Source: Deltaproteobacteria bacterium (GTDB lineage Bacteria; UBA10199; SBBF01). From it: a stretch of DNA of 18,409 bases. Shown here piece by piece: positions 6,850 through 13,290 of the stretch (positions are counted from its first letter, which is position 1; every line of letters starts with the position of its first letter). Location of the stretch: contig JACQOY010000083.1 in the NCBI GenBank assembly GCA_016207765.1, positions 1 through 18,409 of the forward strand, written 5' to 3'. The notes below the pieces were generated by a model. That model searched no databases, was not told where the DNA came from, and was given only the letters and a program-made list of their open reading frames with translations. The translations under genes and the position numbers were made by a program.

Positions 6850-8738
6850 CACACACAACCATTCATGAATCGGGTTCACTCTTCCCCTCTCCCCAACCCC
6901 CATGTACATGGCCCCTCTTTATGGGGTCCCCCCAACCCCAAAGAGGGGCCACTTCGTGGAGGGGGAGGGGGTTCACAAGGGCCATTTCCCGTGCTGTTTT
7001 GGCGGCACTTTTATTTTTTGGACCGACGGCGACCCTGCGGGCGGAGACAACAGCCGGCAGGGCCGGTGCCGACGGTTCGCTTTCCGACCTCTCGATGGAG
7101 GGCTTTGAAACAAAAGAGGCCACCCCCGCCGGTGTGCGCAATCCCTTTGAACCGGGACCCGCGGAGGACGGCAAGCAGGCTCCCACCTTCAGCCTCGAGG
7201 GGATTGTCGCCGGCAAAAGCAAGCGCCTGTGCCTCATCTCGGGACAGATCCTCAAGGAAGGAGCTTTTTTGGGGAATTATCTGATCGGGGAAATTCGTTC
7301 CGGCGAGGTCATCCTGAAATCGACCCAGGGGGAGCTTAAGGTCCGGATGAACAATTTTATTTCCAGTGAAAGTGCGCCCGGCGATCTCTACAATATCGCT
7401 TTTCAGGGAGCCGGCCTCAAGGAGGCGCTCCGCCTCATTGCCGCGGCCGGCGACTTCAATCTCATCCTTCCCGAAAACACAACCGGGAGGGTCTCGGTCA
7501 TCTTCAACAAGACCGAACTCAAGGACGCGCTGGCCTCCATTTTGAGGGTCAACGGCTTTGAATTCGCCGAGGAAAACAAAATCGTCCGGGTTGGAAAGCC
7601 GGACGATTTTTCAGGCGATACTTATTTCGAATCGACGCAGATCGCGCTTAAATATGCCACCGCCAAGGATCTGGTCGCAACGATCAAACCGCTTTTGTCG
7701 GAAAAGGGGACGGTAATCGCCGATGAGAGAACAAACATCGTTTCGGTGAAGGACCGCCAGTCGATTATCGAAGATGTGCAGGATCTGATCCGGAAAGTCG
7801 ACAAAAAGGACCAGCAGGTCCGGATCGAGGCCAAAATCATCGACGCCACGAAAAATTTCTCCCGGGCGATGGGAATCCAGTGGGGTTTTATGAGAGACTC
7901 GGGGCAGGTGCAAGGTTTCGGGTCGACGCCGGTTGGAGAATCGCCTGAAACCGGCAATCCGCTCAATTTCAATTTTCCGGCCGGCACCCCTACCAGCGGG
8001 GCGGGGATCATCATCGGCAATCTGATAGGCGGGATGGATTTCGAGGCGCAAGTGACCGCCGCCGAGGCAAAGGGGGACATCACCATCATCTCCCAACCGT
8101 CGGTAACCACCTTAAACAACGCCCCAGCCAAGATCCGAAGCGGGCTGAAAATTTACGTCAAGTCAACCTCGGATATCACCATCGGCACTTCAAGCGGCTC
8201 CTCCGGAGGCGAAAGCTCCGGGCTTGAAGAAATCGACACCGGAATTGAATTGACCGTCACGCCGCAGATATCCACCGACAATAGCATCAAGCTGAAAATC
8301 GCCGCCATAGAGAGCGAGGCCGACTTCTCGCGAACGGTTGACGGCATTCCGTCGGTGATCGACAATACCGCTTCCACCACCGTTTTTGTCCGGGACGGGG
8401 AAACAACGGTGATCGGCGGTCTGTTCAAGGTCAAGAAAACAAGCAACGTCAAAGGGGTTCCGGGCATTTCGAGCATTCCGATTATCGGCTGGTTTTTCAA
8501 ATCGAAGGCAAAAACCAGGGACAACACCGAGCTTCTCCTTTTTATCACGCCGCGTATTGTGCATGATCGGGCCAACTTTGCCGCCAGAAAAACCAAACTT
8601 GCCCGGGAACCGGAGACGGAGGTCGAAAAAGCGGAGATCGAAAAAATGGAATCGGAGGTGATCGAGGCATCGGAGACGGATGAAACCCCCGCCTCAAAAC
8701 CAAAACGGCGGTCGGAGAGGTTGAAGCAGAGGAATTGA
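6846..8738 (+). CDS. pilQ: PilQ/MshL-type secretin with fused PilP-like domain
   Basis: 630 residues. Residues 43-66 (RAISRAVLAALLFFGPTATLRA) look like the real signal peptide; residues 11-42 are encoded by a G/C-rich hairpin repeat. Residues 98-172 (RNPFEP, then FSLEGIVAG, LCLISGQILKEGAFLGNYLIGEI, EVILK) match the small PilP/GspC homology fold, and no separate pilP is present. Residues 180-250 are an STN/N0 domain and 258-320 an N1 domain. Residues 325-572 are the secretin barrel, with VPGISSIPIIGWFFKS and ELLLFITPRIV at its end. An unusual charged tail (573-630) follows. No AMIN domain is seen. It forms the outer-membrane pilus channel. ATG 6846 overlaps the pilO stop; M26 (6921) is an alternative start lying inside the hairpin. 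Confidence 0.88.
   Translation: MTHTTIHESGSLFPSPQPPCTWPLFMGSPQPQRGATSWRGRGFTRAISRAVLAALLFFGPTATLRAETTAGRAGADGSLSDLSMEGFETKEATPAGVRNPFEPGPAEDGKQAPTFSLEGIVAGKSKRLCLISGQILKEGAFLGNYLIGEIRSGEVILKSTQGELKVRMNNFISSESAPGDLYNIAFQGAGLKEALRLIAAAGDFNLILPENTTGRVSVIFNKTELKDALASILRVNGFEFAEENKIVRVGKPDDFSGDTYFESTQIALKYATAKDLVATIKPLLSEKGTVIADERTNIVSVKDRQSIIEDVQDLIRKVDKKDQQVRIEAKIIDATKNFSRAMGIQWGFMRDSGQVQGFGSTPVGESPETGNPLNFNFPAGTPTSGAGIIIGNLIGGMDFEAQVTAAEAKGDITIISQPSVTTLNNAPAKIRSGLKIYVKSTSDITIGTSSGSSGGESSGLEEIDTGIELTVTPQISTDNSIKLKIAAIESEADFSRTVDGIPSVIDNTASTTVFVRDGETTVIGGLFKVKKTSNVKGVPGISSIPIIGWFFKSKAKTRDNTELLLFITPRIVHDRANFAARKTKLAREPETEVEKAEIEKMESEVIEASETDETPASKPKRRSERLKQRN
6909..6951 (+). repeat. Hairpin repeat inside the 5' end of the secretin gene
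   Basis: TGGCCCCTCTTT (6909-6920) pairs with AAAGAGGGGCCA (6940-6951). GGGGT (6923-6927) with ACCCC (6935-6939) extends the stem inward, with a two-base bulge and the loop CCCCCCA. Surrounding bases (about 6888-6972) are also C- then G-rich, like the intergenic repeat after pilM. The element lies in frame upstream of the predicted signal peptide, so it appears to have been inserted into, or to have become, the coding start. Confidence 0.7.
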
Positions 8739-8776
8739 TCAAGTCCGGACAATTTAAAGCGAGTAGTCATTCTTCT

Positions 8777-9196
8777 TCAATAATAAACAACATTTACCGG
8801 ACAAAGTTTTTTGATTCGATCGAAATCCTTCCTGTTGCGGGTCACGATACACGCATCGTGATCGACCGCCGAAAGGGCCAAAAGGATGTCGTTTTGCATT
8901 TCATAAAGTCTTTTTGGCACGAGCCATTTTTTATCGGTCATGGTTTTTAAATGCCTCCCCGCATCCAGATAGTTTTGAATCGATGGGCCGATAAGCGTCA
9001 GAGATCTTTCAATTTCCTGAATCGCCTTTTTTTCAGGTTCCGTTCGAACCCCCTGATAAAGCTCCATCAGCACAATACCGTGTCCTATAATCAGGCAGGG
9101 GCTTTTGGGGATCAATTTTTCGGCCCCCGGATTTGAGCCATGGAACAAATCGATGTAATAGCAGGTGTCAAAAAAGAGATGCCTCGGCTCACTCAT
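8777..9196 (-). CDS. vapC: VapC-type PIN-domain toxin
   Basis: 139 residues. The PIN-fold metal-binding acidic residues are visible in order: D10 (HLFFDTCYYIDL), E45 (VLMELYQG), D103 (MQNDILLALSA) and D124 (TRNRKDF). PIN toxins are Mg-dependent ribonucleases, commonly acting on tRNA or rRNA. The start codon overlaps the last eight bases of the upstream antitoxin gene, so translation is coupled, as in vapBC operons. The gene converges on the secretin gene, with 38 bases between the stop codons. No terminator with a clear stem is visible there. Confidence 0.88.
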   Translation of the reverse strand: MSEPRHLFFDTCYYIDLFHGSNPGAEKLIPKSPCLIIGHGIVLMELYQGVRTEPEKKAIQEIERSLTLIGPSIQNYLDAGRHLKTMTDKKWLVPKRLYEMQNDILLALSAVDHDACIVTRNRKDFDRIKKLCPVNVVYY

Positions 9197-9392
9197 AAAA
9201 AGACCGGTAGGATTTGAGCTTGCCGGCGTACCTGTTCAGAATGTCCCCGTGGCGCCGGTTATTGATGGCGGTTTTCAGGGTATCCTCTATGGCCTCGGTA
9301 TAAGTTTTATAACCGAGTATCTTTTTTGCCTGATTGAGAAGGTTGGGGTCAAGGCGGAGGGTTTTATTGATTTTGGCCGTTTTGCCCTTCAT
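9189..9392 (-). CDS. vapB: VapB-type antitoxin
   Basis: 67 residues. NKTLRLDPNLLNQAKKILGYKTYTEAIEDTLKTAINNRR is the VapB2-family pattern: a beta-strand (TLRLD), then two helices of a ribbon-helix-helix-like DNA-binding unit (LLNQAKKILG, TYTEAIEDTLKTAI). The C-terminal ILNRYAGKLKSYRSFYE would wrap the toxin. It is followed by vapC with an eight-base overlap. A perfect 18-base palindrome sits four bases upstream of the start codon and could be the autoregulatory operator. There is no Shine-Dalgarno sequence upstream, which suggests a leaderless transcript. Confidence 0.87.
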   Translation of the reverse strand: MKGKTAKINKTLRLDPNLLNQAKKILGYKTYTEAIEDTLKTAINNRRHGDILNRYAGKLKSYRSFYE

Positions 9393-9396
9393 ATTT

Positions 9397-9428
9397 GCAT
9401 TTTAAATAAAATGCCAATGCAAAGTCAA
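9397..9428 (-). promoter_or_regulatory. vapBC promoter with palindromic operator candidate
   Basis: GCATTTTA (9397-9404) and TAAAATGC (9407-9414) form a perfect inverted repeat with an AA centre. Read on the minus strand, TTGACT (9428-9423) is a good -35. TTTAAA (9406-9401) is a plausible -10 at 16-base spacing and lies within the palindrome. Transcription would start at or next to the vapB ATG (9392). Binding of VapB or VapBC here would occlude the promoter. Pattern-based. Confidence 0.55.
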
Positions 9429-9524
9429 CGGGAAAAAACAGGGCGCCTTTTGCCGGTGAAATTACTCGCGCACGAGACTGCACCGATAGCGGAGGCAAAA
9501 TTCTTTTCGTCTCCCTCTGTTTCC

Positions 9525-10961
9525 TCATCTCCATAGACCTTGCGGAGGTAAAATATTCCCCCTCCCGAGAATCCAGTTCGGGTCCCACTTTTTTTTCAGA
9601 TCAATCATCTTTGCGATCGTGGTTTTCGAATGCTGAATAGTCAGATAATCGCGGTGGATTTTTCCCAGCCCATGCTCACCTGCCACCCCTCCCCCATAGC
9701 CAACCGCCCTTTTGCACTGTTCGAGGACAAAGTCATGAATCATCTTCTTCTCGGAGGCATTCTTCGTCAAAAAATTCCAGTGCGGATGGCCGTTGCCGAT
9801 ATGGGCAAAGACAAGGAACGGGAGCTTGAGGCTCTTCGTATAAACCCACTTCATCATTGGCAGGAGCTTGTCGATCGGCACCCACCAGTCGGTTGAAATT
9901 TTTCCGCCACCGCTTTCGTGCCACCCCCTCGCCTCTTCGTTGACCGTGGCCGGAATATGGTGCCGTCCGGCCCGGATATCATCCTTTTGTTTTTCCGATT
10001 CACCAAAAAAAATCGATTCGCTCCAGTCGGGGTGCCCCTTCTCGCGGTAGAATTTTTCAATCCACTTTAACCACTCATCCGACTTGTTCGACAGGTCGGA
10101 CTTCCCAAACTCCTGCTTCAAATAAATCACGCTCTTCGTCCCCTTGGGAAATTGGGGGACATCCGGATGCGTCCTGAAAATCTCAATCGCCCCGGGGCCG
10201 ATCAATTCCAAGGCCCGAGGCCTTAACGTGGATTCCACTGTCCGCACCACAAACTCGATCGAGGCCAAAAAATCGTTGAAGGGAATCAAAAGGGAAAAAT
10301 GGTCAAACCTTTGGGGGAGAACCGCGGTTGTCACCTCGGTAATCAAGCCCAGCGTCCCCTCCGAGCCGATCATTTCGTCGATCTCTTCCCCATCCAAAAA
10401 ATAACCGGCGCGGTTTTTGGACGGGATTACGGGCATGCGGGCGCGTTTGATAATTTTTTCCGTACCCGTTGAGGTAAGAATTTTCAACTCACGGATATAT
10501 TTCCGCGTCGGCCCATACAAAAAGGTGTCTTCTCCGGTGGCATTGGTGGCCACCGTTCCCCCCAGCTGGGCCTCCTTGTATGATGTCGGATCGGGGGGAT
10601 AAAAAGAACCCGCCTCGGCGATCTTCTTTTTAAAATCGCCCAAAAGAATTCCCGGCTCCGCTTTGGCCAATGTTTCCCCTGTTTTCGAGTCGGTCCAGAG
10701 GTCAAGAAACCGGTCCTTTTTTTCAAGCGACACAACGAGCCCTTCATTAGCCGCAGACGAGCCGGTCAGCGACGTGCGACTGCCGCAAAAAGTGACCGGC
10801 AACTTGCGCTCATTGCATTCTTTAAGTATCTCGGCAACATCGCGGAAGTCGCGCGCGAAATAAAGGGCGTCGGGGTGGCCGGTATAAGTGGGATTATCCT
10901 TGTAGGTCTGGATCCGGGAATCGGATTTGAGGATAAATTGATCGGAATGAGGTATCTTCAC
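9525..10961 (-). CDS. GlcD-type FAD-linked oxidase
   Basis: 478 residues from GTG 10961, whose GTGA overlaps the upstream radical SAM stop. An ATG at 11057 would add 32 residues reading back through that gene and is rejected. Residues 27-220 are the PCMH-type FAD-binding domain: HPDALYFARDFRDVAEIL, the GSRTSLTGSS loop (60-69), and YPPDPTSYKEAQLGGTVATNATGED. Residues 225-475 are the FAD-oxidase C domain, with AHIGNGHPHWNF (386-397) and GEHGLGKIHRD (428-438), the His-rich and GEHG motifs of D-2-hydroxyacid dehydrogenases. It probably oxidises a D-2-hydroxyacid such as D-lactate, glycolate or D-2-hydroxyglutarate. The substrate cannot be chosen from sequence. No GlcE/GlcF partners or C-terminal Fe-S domain are present. 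Confidence 0.87.
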   Translation of the reverse strand: MKIPHSDQFILKSDSRIQTYKDNPTYTGHPDALYFARDFRDVAEILKECNERKLPVTFCGSRTSLTGSSAANEGLVVSLEKKDRFLDLWTDSKTGETLAKAEPGILLGDFKKKIAEAGSFYPPDPTSYKEAQLGGTVATNATGEDTFLYGPTRKYIRELKILTSTGTEKIIKRARMPVIPSKNRAGYFLDGEEIDEMIGSEGTLGLITEVTTAVLPQRFDHFSLLIPFNDFLASIEFVVRTVESTLRPRALELIGPGAIEIFRTHPDVPQFPKGTKSVIYLKQEFGKSDLSNKSDEWLKWIEKFYREKGHPDWSESIFFGESEKQKDDIRAGRHHIPATVNEEARGWHESGGGKISTDWWVPIDKLLPMMKWVYTKSLKLPFLVFAHIGNGHPHWNFLTKNASEKKMIHDFVLEQCKRAVGYGGGVAGEHGLGKIHRDYLTIQHSKTTIAKMIDLKKKWDPNWILGRGNILPPQGLWR

Positions 10962-12085
10962 ACAACCGCCCTGACCCCTGTTTGATGATCCAACTGTCTT
11001 AAGGCCTTTTCCGTCGACCAGAAACGGCCCGGAATCGTCGTTTTGCATTTCGGGCAACAGGAATCACTCAGGTGATAGCCCGTCACCCTGAATCCGACGC
11101 GTTCGACAAGCAATTCGCCGCAGGAATGACAATACGTGTTTTCCCATTTTCCCACCTTTCCGGGAATATTGCCGGCATAAATATATTTCAATCCACAGGC
11201 CTCGCCGATCTCGCAGGCCCGGATGATGGTCGAGGCCGGGGTGTTGTCCGGATCGGTCATCTTGTAGTCCTTGTGGAAGGCGGTCACATGCCAGGGAATC
11301 AGAGGCGAAACCCCAGCCAGAAATTTGGCGATCCCCCGCAGTTCTTCATCGGAATCGTTAAATCCGGGAATAACGAGCGTCAGGACCTCAAGCCAGAAAC
11401 CCTTTTCATGGAGCATTTCAATCGTCTTAAGGACATTGGCGAGCACCCCGCCGAGACTCCGATAATTCTTGTCGTTGAATGATTTTAAATCCACCTTGTA
11501 GAGATCGACATAGGGCCTGATGTAGTCGAGGACTTCAGGCGTTCCATTTCCATTGGAGACATAAGAGGTCACAAAACCTTCTTTTTTTGCCTCTTTAAAA
11601 ATATCCACCGCCCACTCGCTGGTGATGAGCGGTTCGTTATAGGTGGAGGTAAGAATCTCCGCCTGTGACCTTCGGGCAAGCGAAATCAATTCGCGCGGCG
11701 TGAAACGGTCGACCGGCGCCACAGCATGGGGATCGCGCAGAACCTGGGAGGTAACCCAGTTTTGACAATACCCGCAGTGAAAATCGCATCCAAGCATCCC
11801 AAAGCTCATCGCGCGCGTCCCCGGATAGGCATGATAGAAGGGCTTTTTTTCGACCGGGTCGAGCTGGACCGCCCCGGCATACCCCTTGGGAACATAAAGA
11901 ATCCCTCCCCGGTTGAACCGGACCCGGCAAATCCCCTCTCTTCCTTCCGGAATTTTGCACCGGTGCCCGCAGGCCGTACAAAGGAGTTTGCCGTCGGGGA
12001 ATTTTTCGTAGAGCTCCCCCGGTTGGGCCAGCTTTGTCAGCACCTCTTTGAGATCGATTGCGCCGGTTGGAATAACAGTCTGCAT
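10958..12085 (-). CDS. amrS: AmrS-type radical SAM protein (AmmeMemoRadiSam system)
   Basis: 375 residues. The radical SAM cluster motif is C100-x3-C104-x2-C107 (GCDFHCGYCQNW), the PflA-like sequence typical of the radical SAM member of the AmmeMemoRadiSam group. It is preceded by a Cys-rich N-terminal segment (C36, C39, C43, C53: CTACGHRCKIPEGREGIC) and followed by a C-terminal CHSC ... CCPKC zinc-finger-like knot (319-347). Other family marks are TYNEPLI (148-154), DLYKVDLKSF (194-203) and WHVTAFHKDYKM (265-276). The Memo (AmrB) and AMMECR1 (AmrA) partners are not in this window. It is coupled to the FAD oxidase by a GTGA overlap. AAGGAG (12105-12100) lies 14 bases before the start and abuts a DnaA-box palindrome. 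The reaction is not established for the family as far as I know. Confidence 0.9.
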   Translation of the reverse strand: MQTVIPTGAIDLKEVLTKLAQPGELYEKFPDGKLLCTACGHRCKIPEGREGICRVRFNRGGILYVPKGYAGAVQLDPVEKKPFYHAYPGTRAMSFGMLGCDFHCGYCQNWVTSQVLRDPHAVAPVDRFTPRELISLARRSQAEILTSTYNEPLITSEWAVDIFKEAKKEGFVTSYVSNGNGTPEVLDYIRPYVDLYKVDLKSFNDKNYRSLGGVLANVLKTIEMLHEKGFWLEVLTLVIPGFNDSDEELRGIAKFLAGVSPLIPWHVTAFHKDYKMTDPDNTPASTIIRACEIGEACGLKYIYAGNIPGKVGKWENTYCHSCGELLVERVGFRVTGYHLSDSCCPKCKTTIPGRFWSTEKALRQLDHQTGVRAVV

Positions 12086-12104
12086 GATCCCGCACTATAC
12101 TCCT

Positions 12105-12125
12105 TTATCCACAGCTTGTGGATAA
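12105..12125. promoter_or_regulatory. Perfect inverted pair of DnaA boxes
   Basis: TTATCCACA (12105-12113) and its exact reverse complement TGTGGATAA (12117-12125) are separated by GCT. Each half equals the strongest E. coli DnaA box. The element lies in the 52-base gap between the 134-residue gene and amrS, just upstream of the amrS ribosome site. It could be a DnaA titration or regulatory site, a replicon remnant, or simply a stem in the amrS leader RNA. No AT-rich unwinding element, dnaA or dnaN is nearby, so it is not evidently an origin. Confidence 0.6.
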
Positions 12126-12137
12126 CTCTGTTGATAT

Positions 12138-12542
12138 TCATGTATCGTCACGTACGGTCATCTTTTGAAGCGCCCGGATGAGTTGATCTTTTTCTTCCTC
12201 CGATGTGACCTTGCCACGAATTTCAAACCCCTCCTCCTCAAACCAGGGGTGTGGATGAATCTGGATTTTCGCCGGGAAACCCGATTTTTTCACCTTCGCG
12301 TCGAACTCCTTTTTTCTTTTTTGATAGCGGGGATATCTCTGGTCCCTGAGAATTTCCCTTAAGGCATCCCCCCTTTTGGCCTCTTGAATATTCGACGGAA
12401 TCAGTTTGATGGCTGTATCCAGAATTTCTTCCACCGGTCTTCCGTCGCGTTTTGAAAGATCGGTGAGCCATTCGAAAACCTCCCGCTGTTTGTTTTGGTT
12501 GAGGCGATAGGGTAAAAGGATTTGGAGCGGGTTTGCCTTCAC
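12138..12542 (-). CDS. Unrecognised protein, third gene of a toxin-antitoxin cassette
   Basis: 134 residues, GTG start overlapping the stop of the PIN toxin gene by four bases, so translation is coupled. I do not recognise the family. It is soluble, with no membrane segment or signal. The N-terminal part (to about 55) is helical with KRDGRPVEEILD. The middle is very basic (RGDALREILRDQRYPRYQKRKKEFDAKVKK, about 58-86). The C-terminus (KIQIHPHPWFEEEGFEIRGKVTSEEEKDQLIRALQKM) reads as two beta-strands and a helix, a layout also seen in small dimerisation domains such as the ParB tail. It could be a nucleic-acid-binding accessory or chaperone of the toxin-antitoxin pair. That is inference from position and charge only. 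Confidence 0.72.
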   Translation of the reverse strand: MKANPLQILLPYRLNQNKQREVFEWLTDLSKRDGRPVEEILDTAIKLIPSNIQEAKRGDALREILRDQRYPRYQKRKKEFDAKVKKSGFPAKIQIHPHPWFEEEGFEIRGKVTSEEEKDQLIRALQKMTVRDDT

Positions 12543-12910
12543 GGCATCACCACCGGCACATCGGTTTTCCTGAAATCGGGATCAGTGGTTAAGATGGGGC
12601 AATCTTCCTCTTTGGCAAGCGCATAGGCGAAGCAATCACCGAGATTAAGTGGAAATCGGTGGCGGGCCTGCGCCGCTATTCGGGCCTGCTCCACAGACGG
12701 AGGGATAAAACGAATTGTTGAGGACAAAATCCGGTCTTTGAGTTGTTCAAAAAATTCGGGCTGTTTAATTTCGAGAACAATAAGAACCTCCGCAAGATTC
12801 ACCGTACTCATCCGGAGAACATCGCGATATTGTTTGATCCGGTCAAGCCCCCACGGACCATGACTTTCCTTTAAGAAAACAGCCAGCAATACCGAGGCAT
12901 CAATGACCAT
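12539..12910 (-). CDS. vapC: PIN-domain ribonuclease toxin (VapC-like)
   Basis: 123 residues. The fold begins MVIDASVLLAVFLKE with catalytic D4. The remaining acidic residues are E41 (VNLAEVLIVLE), D92 (NLGDCFAYALAKE) and D110/D112 (LTTDPDF), the canonical PIN set. The motif order and length match VapC ribonucleases. It is transcribed after a ribbon-helix-helix gene (23-base gap) and before an unknown gene with a four-base overlap, giving an antitoxin-toxin-third gene order. It differs strongly from the other PIN toxin in this window, so the two are not a recent duplication. Confidence 0.88.
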   Translation of the reverse strand: MVIDASVLLAVFLKESHGPWGLDRIKQYRDVLRMSTVNLAEVLIVLEIKQPEFFEQLKDRILSSTIRFIPPSVEQARIAAQARHRFPLNLGDCFAYALAKEEDCPILTTDPDFRKTDVPVVMP

Positions 12911-12933
12911 AGGTTAGAGTCAAGCCATCTCAA

Positions 12934-13188
12934 TCACGGTGAAACGGGTTTTTTGGTTTCCCAAAGATCGTCATCACTAATTATTGTTTTGGGCTTAAGC
13001 GGGGCCTTCAATGCCATCCCTAGCCATGAATTAAAGTCGGTTTCCTTTTGCCCTTCCGTCAGACGCCGGATCGACTCGCGTACCGCCTGCCTAATCGCCT
13101 CGGATTTTTGCCTGATCCCCTTCTTTTTCATATACCGGCTCAAATCCCTGGCAAATTCGGGGGTCACATTAATGTTTAACTGACTCAT
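12934..13188 (-). CDS. vapB: Ribbon-helix-helix antitoxin
   Basis: 84 residues from ATG 13188. An upstream in-frame ATG at 13251 would add a Lys/Phe-rich extension running through the operator repeats and promoter, so it is rejected. Residues 1-45 are a ribbon-helix-helix domain: strand QLNINVTPEFA, helix FARDLSRYMKKKG, turn and helix QKSEAIRQAVRESIRRL. The C-terminal part, including SDDDLWETKKP, is acidic and probably disordered, suitable for covering the toxin active site. The gene heads the RHH-PIN-unknown cassette. A 9-bp direct repeat overlapping the predicted promoter lies just upstream. Confidence 0.82.
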   Translation of the reverse strand: MSQLNINVTPEFARDLSRYMKKKGIRQKSEAIRQAVRESIRRLTEGQKETDFNSWLGMALKAPLKPKTIISDDDLWETKKPVSP

Positions 13189-13195
13189 GAAGTAA

Positions 13196-13224
13196 ACTGT
13201 ACATGGCCTGTACATGAAAAACAA
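13196..13224 (-). promoter_or_regulatory. Antitoxin promoter with direct-repeat operator candidate
   Basis: CTGTACATG occurs twice (13197-13205 and 13208-13216) separated by GC. Each copy contains the palindrome TGTACA. On the minus strand, TTGTTT (13224-13219) and TACAGT (13201-13196) are spaced by 17 bases, and the repeats lie in the spacer and over the -10. Only seven bases separate the -10 from ATG 13188, so the transcript would be leaderless. The arrangement fits autorepression by the ribbon-helix-helix protein. Confidence 0.6.
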
Positions 13225-13290
13225 GACCTTTTTTATCACTTTTTTTATCAATTCATTGACGTGTTAAACCGCCTTCAGTAGTTTTGGGTT

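Noticed and set aside
10962..11057. Longer N-terminus for the FAD oxidase from ATG 11057
   Set aside because: It would run 96 bases into the amrS coding end. The FAD domain begins shortly after the GTG at 10961, which makes a normal GTGA overlap.
12105..12125. Replication origin
   Set aside because: Only one pair of DnaA boxes, with no box cluster, AT-rich unwinding region or dnaA/dnaN/parAB genes nearby. Kept as a regulatory-site candidate.
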